From: Terfezia claveryi
Lineage: Eukaryota > Ascomycota > Pezizomycetes > Pezizales > Pezizaceae
NCBI GenBank assembly: GCA_015179025.1
Contig: WHUX01000067.1
Location: forward strand, 1 to 64,000
Length of the DNA stretch: 64,000 nt
Direction: 5' to 3'
In this document: positions 37,368 through 47,446 of the stretch, in pieces
How positions within the stretch are numbered: position 1 is the stretch's first letter
Layout of the letters: each line of letters begins with the position of its first letter
Translations under genes and position numbers: made by a program
The notes under the pieces: generated by a model
Database searches by the model: none
The model's input: the letters and a program-made list of their open reading frames with translations, nothing else
What the model was told of the DNA's origin: nothing

Positions 37368-40300
37368 CTAGTTTCCGTCATGAATATCATTCCATGTATG
37401 AAGATCAATGCAGTTGTTTACAATATAAAGCTCCTCATCCTTGATCGGGACTAGGTGGGCCATGCCTTCTATATCTGCAATTGATATTACATAATTCTTC
37501 CATGGCAGCCCGACGCGCACCATCCCCTCTGGGCCGTCTGGCGTCGATGATCCGACTATGGTCATTAGTGAAACATGAGCAAGGTGGTACATATTTTTGG
37601 CTGCTATGTCTCGCAGTTTAAACAAAGCATTTAGTTTGGCAGGAACCCTGCCGTCAAGTCCACCGAGGACTTTCCCCTTTGAGGACTTATGACGTCGGAC
37701 AAACACCCAGTCATGTCTTTCGTCTTGGTTGCGGAATAACTTACCTCCTGTGCAGCGTAGATGGTGTATCATCTGTCCATCATTATTAAAGGTCAGAACG
37801 GAAACTTGAAGCGTGATGAATGCTTCGAGGGGTGCATCCATGAGACGGGCCACGTCGGTTTCGGGTCGGATGATTGACGGTAAGGGTACCGTGCAAGATA
37901 CCTAGCTGTAAGCGTTAATAGGTCGGGTAGTTTGTAGTGGGTCTGCAAAGTCTCAAGATCATGTATATCTTTTACAGTTAACTGTCCTTGCAACTTAGTT
38001 CTCATGATCTCAGGGTCAGCGTTGCTAGGCAGATGTAAACTCAGACGTAGGGGAGTAACAATGGTACGTATTGCGTCGGGCATGTTTGGTAGATCATGAA
38101 TCCATTGCTCAAGATTCCTTTCCCGCATGGCGAAACTGTGTGCCCGTGTGTAAGCGTGAATGATTTGGGGCACGGCATGGACATGATTGCTCCGCCGGTA
38201 TGCGTCTTTCAGAGGCTTATGGGAGGCCTCACAAATCTCGTCGAATATTGGGGAAGTGATCCGTACTTGGCTATTTGATCTACAAAATGCGAAATCAAAT
38301 GCATTTTCGGAAAATTGTAGTGTGCCCCACTGGTCAGCGTGTCATTCACCAATTCCTTATTTTCTTGTGCCTGCTCCTCCTGAAGCTTTCGGCGTTTAGT
38401 CGGTGTGGCAGGACCTAATTCATCCGACGCGAGCAGTCGGTGATATTCCGCACGAAGGTCTTTCGATGCCATCGTCGCGGCGGCCCTGGAGGACTTGGTT
38501 GCCCGAAACCGGAGAAATACTTCTTTGTACTTGTGAAAGTCCTCGAGGTAATCCCTCATTGATTGTATTGTCCCCGGGGTGTGCACCTTGTATTGTGCAC
38601 CAGAATAAAATCGGTTAAATACCGAACACACAAGATTGCCTTACGGCAAGATGCCTTGTGTCGGATAGCGATCATATGAGCGTCAGATGTCTGGCTTAGT
38701 ACAGCCGTGAAGACGGCCAGCAGTACCCGTAGCAGATTCCGCATTTCTTTCCCCTGCCATTGTGAGACAGCACGGTAGGCCTTGTTTGGTCTTGTAAAAC
38801 CCGGGAAGGGGGGTAATCGTGACCATATGTGATCAAATACCGTGAGCCGTCCGACGTGATCCAGGAATTCCTGGATCCATTTCATGAGGTGGGTAAGCAT
38901 GCCCAGGAGAAGTGTGTGCAAAGTATCCCGCGAAAAAGAGTATGAGGTTCGCAGTTGGGGATATGCCAAAGGGCGTTGTTGATCCTCTTAACCCCGTCAG
39001 ATTCTAGCACCTGCAGGTTGGATTTATGAAATGCCGTGGCATACCGGGAATGCTGCCGTGTATTGTATGGTGTGTCCGGAAGGTCCCCAAATTCATTGGG
39101 TGGGGCAATGCAGACCGGGCATCGATTTGAGAGAATTCCATGGATCATGACATTCTCCATGTGGTCTGCCAGCCAGGCAGATAACCTAGGCACGCATTTG
39201 CGTACCTTCTCATCACAACATACCATGTCAATCCCTTGCTGACTTGCATCGGCTAAGGGACTGAGAATGGAGCTCAGTATCTCATGCGTAACCTGGAGGG
39301 CGTCCAATTCCTGGGCTTCCGTAGGGTTCCCAGGAATTTTGTCGAGACGTTTCGGGGGGATGGGTAATAGTGCAATTGGGATCCAAGCATTCATAGTCGG
39401 TTTATTGCGCATACTGGACTTTATATTCCCTATGCTCATGTATAGGGGCCATAATTTCTTGTCCCCAGAAAAGTTGGTGAGATGCGTCTGGTCCGACGCT
39501 AAAAGGACAGGGACCAGTGTAGACCCGACGGGAATGAGCTTCTGTAAGACGTAAGTAAGAATCCATAGTAGGGTAATTACAGTGCATACCTGTTGGTCCC
39601 ACCACCAAGATCCTGTATTCATCTCCGAATATATTCGGTCGTTATCCTTGTTAAATAACCTCACCGGTTCCCAGACCACATGGGTCACAAATGCTCTCTG
39701 CCGCAATAGATATTTAATGCAATCTATTATATTGCGGTAGTAGAAATCTGACTTGGGTCTTAACGCATATTGAACGGATCCTGTGTTCCACTCAGGATCC
39801 GCAACCATTTTGTCCATTTGCTTCCACAATGTGTACCCCGATTTGAAAGAGACACTTGACGTCGGAATGCCAGCCGGTGATCTCTGCAAAATATTGTCCC
39901 GGAAAAATCGTCAATCCTCGTTTTTGGGACCTTGCTGAGGGTGAAAAACCGGGCAAGCTTATAATCTCGTGCATTATGGAATGGATGGAGATGATTGTAT
40001 TCGGCCAAGCGCTGATTCCGAAATGGATAGTCTCGGAGTGGTTTGCCAGCGTGATATCTGCCCGGCAGCTGCCGAATCACGTCGGTATTATATGCGTTGG
40101 TGGGGGGGGAATTGGATGATTCGTGAATTGGTTCTGCATCCGAGTCATTTGCCGGATCATCAATATCATCATGTTGCACAGGCGTGAAATCTCCATAGAG
40201 TTGTTGTATTCGGCCGAGGTCATCCTCATCAATATCTTGACCTAAGTCATCCTCATCATTATCTGAAATCCTACTGCCATAACCTTCACCGTCTAGAGTT

Positions 40301-40537
40301 AGCCTGATCAATATCTGAAATGTGTCAGCGAGAAGCCTCACCTTCGTAGGTCAATACGGGGCCTGATTGTTCTATCTGGGCCTCTGTATGCTGCGGGATG
40401 TTGGTTTGCCGACGCACAGAAGGGGTGAATGTCTGCCCGACTTTGTCGGGATGTTTGTTCTCTAGATGATTAGAATATGCTCCCCAAGAAGCATACTTAC
40501 TATTGCACCAGGGACAATGGCTTTTGTTGCTATTCAT
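37368..40537 (-). CDS. KDZ/Plavaka-like transposase (copy C), with frame breaks
   Basis: This is the presumed cut-and-paste transposase of the element. It starts at 40537 with a C2H2 finger (C8, C11, H24, H29). An intron of 49 nt (40293-40341, GTGAGG...CTCTAG) is likely. Then come an acidic linker, PFHNARDYKLARFF, the catalytic-type block VLLASDQTHLTNFSGDK (about 39455-39500), WLADHMENVM followed by CPVC (about 39110-39180), and RDTLHTLLLGMLTHLMKW (about 38880-38930), corresponding to PDxLHQLHxG of Plavaka proteins. A C-terminal helical region with LTDFY and MHLISHFVDQIAKYG follows. Five frame breaks (near 39905, 38935, 38608, 38240 and 37857) are each repaired by adding one base. With five bases and the intron removed the length is exactly 1042 codons. 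It is either recently dead or affected by consensus deletions. Confidence 0.85.
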
Positions 40538-41376
40538 TTTTGCAGTTGGTATCTCGAAGTTGGGTAGATTCCTATTTCTTTGGTGAGTGGTAAAAAGAGA
40601 AGTTCAGTTTCAAATTTAGCTAGTCGGGTTGAATTTAGGTAGATCTAGCTCGTCGGGAGTTGGTCTAGTGCCGTCGGGTTTCGACGTCGAGTTCCTTGGC
40701 GAAATATGAAAATAAAAGTAGAAAAGGAAGAAGAATCGAACGTGGGCCTTAAAACATATACAAAAAAATCAACTCAAACACAAGCCCAAACCACTACACC
40801 ATAACTCATAATATATAAAAGATATATAAGAGGGTTATTTATAAATCATTACTCCGGAAATCTCGGAATAATTAAAGCGAAGTTGTTTGTGTTGTGCATA
40901 TTGCCGTATTGTGTATCTAGACCCATGCGTTTGTGATCAAATTCACCCTAAGTTGGCCAGCCTAGTGCCGTCGGGTTTGGACATGACCCGGTAAATTCAT
41001 AGACCCATGCGTTTGTGATCAAATTCACCCTAAGTTGGTCAGCCTAGTGCCGTCGGGTTTGGACATGACCGGTAGGTGCATTACATTGTATTCGTTTTGA
41101 AGTTTGACCACAAACGGTTATGATTTCAAAGGCCATCGCCAATGTAGTATAAAAGACCCGGCGTACCCCGTCGTGTAGTCATGTCAATCATCATTCCTAC
41201 TCTACGTACCGTATCCACAACAGCCACCTTTGCGTTGAGCGCAACACCAAGATATCGCTTATTTAGGCATATTTCCCTATAAGGTAATCCTCTATTTACC
41301 CAAACTCACACCCGACGCATAAGGAAGACAACCCGACTAACCCAGACTAGACTAACACGACCTATATTTAACCCCA
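40538..41376. promoter_or_regulatory. Divergent intergenic region of copy C with 82-bp duplication
   Basis: This 0.84-kb stretch separates the transposase start (leftward) from the first companion gene (rightward). An 82-bp unit starting AGACCCATGCGTTTGTGATC occurs at 40919-41000 and again from 41001, nearly identical. The sub-motif CTAGTGCCGTCGGGTTT occurs a third time near 40665. The duplicated block is a plausible shared control element or transposase binding site. No promoter element could be assigned with certainty. Confidence 0.6.
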
Positions 41377-42568
41377 ATGGTTACTCCTAAAAACCTAATT
41401 CAGAACTCGAAGACTGACTTGGGGTGGGACACTCGAGATGCCGACTACACATCATGGCGCAATGCTGTCAAGGACTATTGTGCCCAACATTCAATCCGAA
41501 GTTGGGCCTCAGCAAGCCAAAATGAGAAAGATGCTCTTATCATTGCTGCTCGCAGCCTAACTGGATTTAGGACTTCCATGAGGAATCGACTGGCTGGTGG
41601 GTCCGAGTCCCACAAAAAGGCACTGGAGGCACTGCTACAAGATTGCCTGAAAAAACGTTCTGAGACTTCCAAAAACCTGGCTATCAAGCGTGCTCGAAAG
41701 AGGGCACATACTCACGAGAACTCCGACGAAGAAGACGACATCTCCGACGCCGACGAAGCTGCAGGGACCGCGGTGGCATTCTGGGTGTGTGATCCTGAGA
41801 TAGCAGAGCATAGGGATATTAACGGGTGGATCTGGGATGAACGGGATCGGAGGAATTTAGTGGTTATTCAGACAAAGACTCTAGACGGGATTTGGGACAT
41901 GGTCAAAGCTCATGTTCCTGCCGATAGAAAGGTTCGAGAAATTTTGGGCGCACTCAAGGACCCGAACCCTCCTAACCTCAGCTTTCCTGCCGACTATACC
42001 GGTCTCCATTCTGACGCGGAGGTGAAGGCATTTTTCCGAATGTCTAAAAGTGACCCGGTACGCCTAATGGTTTTACTCCATTCTGTACCCCCAAGAGCCA
42101 ATACCCCCCCCGAGCCCGTCCTTACTTCGAACTTGAGAAGTTTATCCCCCGGAACGAATATGAAGATTTTGCCGAGGATTCTGATGCGAACGTACGCAAT
42201 GTCGCTGGGGTCCGTCGGCGTCGGATGCCTACAAAAGACCATACTTTCGAACAACGCAAGTATGAACTCCGTGGAAGAGTGACCGCCAGCGGGAAACCCT
42301 GAGCGATATCAAGAAGGAGCACAAGCGCCTCTTCCCAAATGCAGGCATCATCGATTCCGATGATGAGGATTACTGCTACATTCGATGCCTCAAACGGCCA
42401 AAAATTACCTCTGGTCCGCAACTCGTCAAGGCACGTCAGGTGGTAGCCGTAGGGCGTCGGGCTACTCGATTGAACCGACTCTTGGGCGTTCGACGGGTAG
42501 TGAGCAAAGTTCGCGGGTTGAACGCAGCCCAATACCATTGGGAGACGATAAATGGTCAGCATGCATGA
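41377..42568 (+). CDS. First companion gene of the KDZ-like element (unknown function)
   Basis: The frame starts MVTPKNLIQNSKTDLGWDTRD and contains DYTSWRNAVKDYC, a basic stretch (KRARKRAHTH) followed by an acidic one (DEEDDISDADE), and a mixed region WVCDPEIAEHRDINGWIWDE. A run of eight cytosines (42104-42111) breaks the frame, after which PYFELEKFIPRNEYEDFAEDSD continues. A second break lies near 42280, then RLFPNAGIIDSDDEDYCYIRC and a basic end. Each break is repaired by one added base, giving exactly 398 codons. Copy B has a decayed homologue. The domain is not recognised. The Lys/Arg and Asp/Glu blocks suggest a nuclear protein, but that is a guess. Transcription diverges from the transposase. 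Confidence 0.65.
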
Positions 42569-42973
42569 ATGACTTTGTACGTCGTGGTGGTTTTTTCGTC
42601 GTGGTGGGTTTTTTTCTTTTTTTCTTTTTTTCTTTTTGTTTTCCTGTCGGGGATAATCTTTCGCCTCTTCTAATCTTTCGGGTTTTTTTCGGGTTAGTTG
42701 GATTTATTTAGGGTTAGTAGGGTCTTTTTATGATTAGTCGGGTTTTGGTCTGGTTGAGTCGGGTGTTTATCTAGATAGGGTTGCCATTGAAGGAAATAGA
42801 TAGCAATGGAAGTAGTTAGGCGGGTTATGAAGTGCCAACCCAGACTGGGTCATGAACACAATGGACTAAATTCCCGACTTCTCCCCTCAACTTGCCATCC
42901 CCATCCCTTTCACATATCCCCATCCCTGTTCACATATCCCTGTTATCCTCTTTGTTCCCCATCCCTGTGCATA

Positions 42974-44604
42974 ATGTCCGAACGAAGACCTAAAAAGATC
43001 CAAAGTTCACCAAGTGGCTCTAGACGTCAAGCACTTACGGAAGAGGACGAAGAGGATGAAGATGAAGAGACTGGTCTACAGCCTCCTCATCTGGCACAGT
43101 CCTCCAAACGACGTGCTGCGTCGGATGGAGCACGTCCCACACGAAAAGTGCGCATTGATTACAGTACACCGCTCCCACCAAGTTCTACAGCACACCCACT
43201 GAGTTCCAGGCAGCGAGTAAGTACGCCCCCACCTAAATCAGGATGAGTCTGGCTAACCATGATGTAGTCCTCTCCACCACCGCTCTCTGCTGGCAGAGAG
43301 CGGCTGCGTACTGAGTCCAGTGTGAGTGGACTCAGTTTGAGTAATGCGCTAAGTGATAGGTTCAGCTTGGACTCCGAAGATCAAATACAGCTTGACTACA
43401 GGGTGCCGAAGCTGCCTCGCGTCGGACTGAAATCAAGGTCATTTTTCACGATTCCAGAGCAATACAAGGAACTAACGTCACGAGCGGCCTCGCATGTGCG
43501 GGACTATACTTTGTTCGGAAATCCAATGCTCAATGCAGAGGAAATCCAGCAATTGTTGTCCGTAAGCTGGATCAAGGCCCAACAGGAAACTGGCCAAGTA
43601 CTAAACCGTATGAAACTAGCAAACACCATGTATGTAATGTTCCCTATCTGTAACGTCGGATCTTAATCTAAGGCATCACAGCTCCGCAGCATACATTCAC
43701 GAACTAGATCACATCTGGTTTACGAATGTAAACACAGCATTGTGGAGCTCTTCGGGTTGAACAAGCTGTCTCAAGGTGAGATAGCTACGCAAGTGAACTA
43801 CCTGTTAGTACAGGATCGCTTCATTTGCCGGGAGGATGGACGAGAGGTAAAACTTCCTTCCAGCGTCGGAAGCCTGACATGTCTAACATGATTAATACCC
43901 ATACAGACCCACCAGAGGCATTTCCGAGCCACCGAAATCAGGGAGATCATTTTCCGAAAATATTTCGTCACGATTAAAATGCGGGGGAACTTCGATGCAA
44001 CCTTCTTTGATTCAATCAATGAAGTGTTCATTTGCCTGGTGGCCTCTGCGATGCGTCATTGCCTAAAGGCATGGACGACAGGGTATATGTAGAACCCCCG
44101 AAAACGGAGGTTTTCAAATATGATACGACCGTCAGTATGTACTTCTAATCTGACGTAGGGAGATAACTTTCTGACGTGTATAGCGACATATAAACGGTTT
44201 TTGGCCACCTGGAATGCCCACCCCAGCAACGTGCGTACGCTTCTATTGGCGGCCATAAAGGCCGATATACGCACACGTTTGGCCACCTTACTGCAAAAGG
44301 GGAGTCTGGAATCAGACCAACCCCTGAAAATCGGTGATACCTCGGCCTTTGAGGCCGAGCTCACACAGGAACTTCACGAGGCCACACAAGCAATTCAGCT
44401 TGCGAGGCAAAGGATTCCCGACGCCTTTCGGCGGCAGAGCGACCAGGGCAAGGATCAAGACCACTTCTGTAAGTTTTAGGTCTTTCTATATACTCATAAC
44501 TAGTCACTCAAGGCTAACTCGACCTCGAATGTGAAGCCAATGAAAACGAGGAGACCAATGATGAAGAGGAGAGCGACAATGAAGATGACCTGGATAAAGA
44601 ATAA
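42974..44604 (+). CDS. Second companion gene of the KDZ-like element (DUF6532-like, acidic tail)
   Basis: The start MSERRPKKIQSSPSGSRRQ fits the exon chain 42974-43216, 43268-43629, 43690-43846, 43907-44134, 44184-44468 and 44537-44604, with introns of 49-68 nt (GTAAGT, GTATGT, GTAAAA donors). An alternative second intron, 43634-43681, is also possible. One break near 44080-44092 needs one added base, giving exactly 448 codons. The charged N terminus is followed by LKSRSFFTIPEQYKEL, SHLVYECKHSIVELFGLNKL, QVNYLLVQDRFIC and a block ending VFICLVASAMRHCLKAW. The arrangement (basic region, FF...F..I followed by an alpha-helical block) resembles DUF6532-type fungal proteins. The tail is acidic (NDEEESDNEDDLDKE). 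Decayed copies lie at 17040-20208 and 22942-24346. The molecular role is unknown. Confidence 0.65.
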
Positions 44605-44990
44605 GTACCCAGGATTTATAGGGGTTTTTTTTTTTTGCTATATGTATTTTTTGCTTTTTTTTATTGTTTTTTTTTGTGCATTGATTAGCTAGCTAGAAGT
44701 CAAATACCATATGATTCCGATATCAAAGTAGAACCTGTACAATGGCGAGTGATGTTTTCCCGACGTAAAAGGGCGGGAGCCCAGCGTTACGGACGTGAGA
44801 TCAGAAGGAGGCCTGAGTTGAGGACGGGCGGACATGTGCGCAAGCGTTGGTGAAGAAGGTCGTTAGTGGAACAGCGTCATGAACGGTTGTGCAATTCGGA
44901 TTAACATCAGGGATACATGCGCACCTTACATAGACGTCCAAGACGTGGGTTCACTGACCAAATGCGTCGGGATATACCTTGCCATCAAGG
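44605..44990. other. 3' region of the second companion gene
   Basis: T-rich runs (44625-44680) follow the stop codon, which could serve in 3' end formation. CGTC-rich motifs typical of the subterminal region then begin. No gene. Confidence 0.5.
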
Positions 44991-45320
44991 CTTGCATTAC
45001 AAACGCGGGGGCAATGTCCCAGTGCGTTCCAGACGTAAGAGCAACTGCCAAGAATTGGTCTTGCGTCCCAGGCGTTGAGCAACATCCCAGTACGTCCCAG
45101 AAGCGAGAGCAACTGCCAAGAATTGATGTTGCGTCCCAGGCGTATAATCAACATCCCATGACATCCCAGACATGACGGCAACTGCCAAGCATTGATGTTG
45201 CATCCCAGGCGTAGGTGCAGCGTCCTAGTGCGTCGGGACGCTCACGAACCAAGCATTCTCGTCCTGATCTTGAGTTATCGTCCCATGCGTTACAAGCGTC
45301 GGATGCACAGGACGCAAATA
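44990..45320. repeat. Right subterminal repeats of copy C, about 68-bp period
   Basis: Three to four units contain GCAACTGCCAAGMATTGATG, TTGCGTCCCAGGCGT and CAACATCCCAG. The block GCAACTGCCAAG recurs at about 45041, 45109 and 45178. Further GCGTCGG, CGTCCTAGTGCGTCGGGACG and GTCCCATGCG motifs continue toward the end. These are presumed binding sites for the element's own transposase. Confidence 0.75.
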
Positions 45321-45337
45321 TTATTTTTGCTGATGTG

Positions 45338-46729
45338 ATGCCAGTGATCGATAGTTTTTCGAGATGAGGAAACCAATGCCTTTTCATTTGACTCAATAAT
45401 AAACGGAAGACTTCCAACAAATTCCACCATAAATAACACAGAATCATTGCCTTTCTTCATAACATGAAACCCAAAGTCCATAGAAAAAGTGGAGAGATGA
45501 GATCGAACAGCATTCCAAGAAAACAGTGAGTGACCAAGAGAAGGAACATATCGAACATTGACAAGACGAACAGTGGAAGTAGAGCCGTTAGGGAGTAGAC
45601 AGTTAAGAAGAACTATCCCTTTTCCTTTAGCTTTAAGGAGATTATTGCCAGCTCCTTCTATAGTTCCACTATCCTCTGAAAAGTTCTCGAAGTATCCTAT
45701 GTCGTTGGTCATGTGAGCACTGCACACTGTATCGAATTTCCAGATGGTTTTTTGGGATGGGTTACTGACGCTGAGAGCCTCGTCCTTAGAGCTACTAGAG
45801 CTACCAACGATAAGTGCCTGTTCCTTCTTGTCTTCCTTCTTTTTATCCTTCTTCTTATCCTCATTTGACTTTTTCAACTTCTGGTACTTCTGCCATATAT
45901 GACCTGTGTATTTACTGAGTTGATACTTCTTGCAATAGGTGCATTCTACATCAGAGTCCTTGTTCTGTTGTTGTGATTGCTGCTGTTGAGGCTTGCCTTT
46001 CTTCTTGAAGGAGGCAGAGAGAGCAGTATCCCATTTTTCGATTTTGGAACTAATAAAGAGAAGTCATAATTTTGCATCGGCATATGTAAGGTCGGACTTA
46101 GTTGAGAGGTTGTCAACTATATTAGAGTGATGTTCGACGAGGAAGGAGAGAAGGATGTCCCTTTTGGCTTCGTCCTTATCAAGGAAAGTGCAGAGGGATT
46201 TGCGATATTTATCTGAAGAGCTAGTGAGAGAGTAAAGTCGAGACCACTCAGTCTCATATTGTTCAATGAAGTCGGCGAAGGAGGTAGTAGGAGTGTAGGT
46301 TGAGGCTAAGGTGAAGAGTGTGCGCAGTTGATGTATGAAAGAGAATGGAGTATCACAGTAATACTGGTCTTTGAGATGAGTCCAGATTTCGTGTGGTGAA
46401 TTAAACTTAGAGACGACCTTCAGTATAGGTTTGCTAATAACCTGTATTAGCATGAGGATAGCTTGATTTTCCATAGCTGCGAAGAGTTCTTTTTCTTCTT
46501 GTGTCACATCTGTCGTAGGTTTAAGTCCTTCAATAACGAGTTCCTTACAACCTATGCCTCTCATAATCATCTTGACAGTATCAGCCTAGTCTTCATAGTT
46601 GTCTTTACTGGTAAGTGACTCAATATTATCAAGTTTGACTGGAATAGGCTTAAAGTCTTTCGGTGGTCAGAAGATAGAAGGTACAGCCTTTCCTTTACCA
46701 CCAGAACCAGAACCTAAACTGGATGCCAT
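45338..46729 (-). pseudogene. Copia gag-protease, 5' part
   Basis: The reading starts at the ATG at 46729 (MASSLGSGSGGKGKAV). Two stops follow shortly (TGA and a TAG where tryptophan is expected in YEDWADTV). Gag continues at 46064-46570 (MENQAILMLIQVISKPIL, FNSPHEIWTHLKDQY), followed by a degenerate zinc knuckle near 45900-45960 in which the last cysteine is absent. The protease region is WKFDTVCSAHMTND near 45715-45750 (DSGAS-type site altered). The pre-integrase motif begins at HWH and is cut by the KDZ-like element. The frame resumes at 37028. Confidence 0.88.
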
Positions 46730-46792
46730 TGTATAGATATGTGTGGGAGGGAAGGTGAATGCAAGAAAGTTATCGAGTTGTCCTGAGCTATT

Positions 46793-46806
46793 CTGGGCTC
46801 ATAACC
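46793..46806 (-). other. Copia primer-binding site, anticodon arm of initiator tRNA-Met
   Basis: On the plus strand CTGGGCTCATAACC abuts the LTR. This equals the anticodon arm (CAT anticodon) of eukaryotic initiator tRNA-Met, so minus-strand DNA synthesis would be primed by a tRNA half-molecule, as in Drosophila copia. The sequence lies at the exact position required, directly next to the 5' LTR. Confidence 0.8.
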
Positions 46807-47446
46807 TATTGAAAGGTTACTATGAGCAGAGGTATCGCGGTAGTAATTACGGAGGTAGTAGCGGTGGACAGTAGTGCTATGAAGCAGAGAGTGCAAGCGA
46901 ACAGAAGTGCGAGAGAGCAAATGGTAGAACTATGTCGAGAGTAGACAGCATATTAAGTCTAACCGAGAAGTGTATATAACTAGATATAGGAGTAGGAAAC
47001 TCGTATATAATAGTACAAGTTTGAGGGTAAAGATCTAGTAAGGAAATCTAAGTTACATAACCTAAGAATAGTATATCGTGCACATGTGAATGAAGAAATA
47101 CATGGAGGTGTGCTACTGAGACAGTAATATGAGTCAACGAATATAACAGAAAGTCATAGAAGTGGTGATCATTGAGTCATGACAACTGAGACAAGTAAGT
47201 AGTAACCTTAAGTAGTAAAGTAGCATCATGCAATGATAATAGATACTAAGTTAGGAAAGTAAGCAAAGATAATATGGACATGTGAACGATATGTGAACAC
47301 ATGTGAAAGAAATAATACAGAAGTCCTTAATCGGGTAGCAAGTATCCATATTGGGTATCAGCATGATGTGGAAGTAATCGTAAGAGAGAACGATATATTG
47401 TATAGAAATACTTAACTATATCATAAGGAAATGATTATTTTCAACA
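46807..47446 (-). repeat. 5' LTR of the copia element
   Basis: Same length (640 bp) and orientation as 33311-33950. This copy keeps more C and G at positions where the other has T and A, so the other copy has suffered more transitions. Confidence 0.95.

Larger units (their letters stand above)
37031..45335. mobile_element. KDZ/Plavaka-like (CMC-type) DNA transposon, copy C, 8.3 kb
   Basis: Perfect 12-bp terminal inverted repeats CATCAGCAAAAA (37031-37042) and TTTTTGCTGATG (45324-45335) are flanked by the dinucleotide TG on both sides (37029-37030 and 45336-45337). Removing the element plus one TG restores the copia pre-integrase motif WHQSFGH, which fits WHxxxGH, so the boundaries are precise. 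A second inverted pair CGTCCTGTGCATCC lies at 37089-37102 and 45301-45314. The contents are a minus-strand transposase and two divergent plus-strand genes. GC content is much higher than in copies A and B, and there is no stop-rich decay. It is the youngest insertion of the nest. Two-base target duplication and subterminal repeats are typical of CMC/CACTA-like elements. Confidence 0.9.
33311..47446 (-). mobile_element. Ty1/copia LTR retrotransposon (split by the KDZ-like element)
   Basis: Two 640-bp LTRs (33311-33950 and 46807-47446) flank minus-strand gag-pol. The flanking pentamers ATTTA (33306-33310) and ATTTG (47447-47451) agree at four of five bases with one G-to-A change, consistent with a target duplication. 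The primer-binding site abuts the right LTR and the polypurine tract abuts the left one. Pol is cut at 37031-45335 by the KDZ-like transposon. It inserted between gag and protease sequences of gypsy G. Confidence 0.95.

Noticed and set aside
38096..39554. Plus-strand open frames opposite the copy C transposase
   Set aside because: They are shadows of the minus-strand transposase frames and have no independent support.
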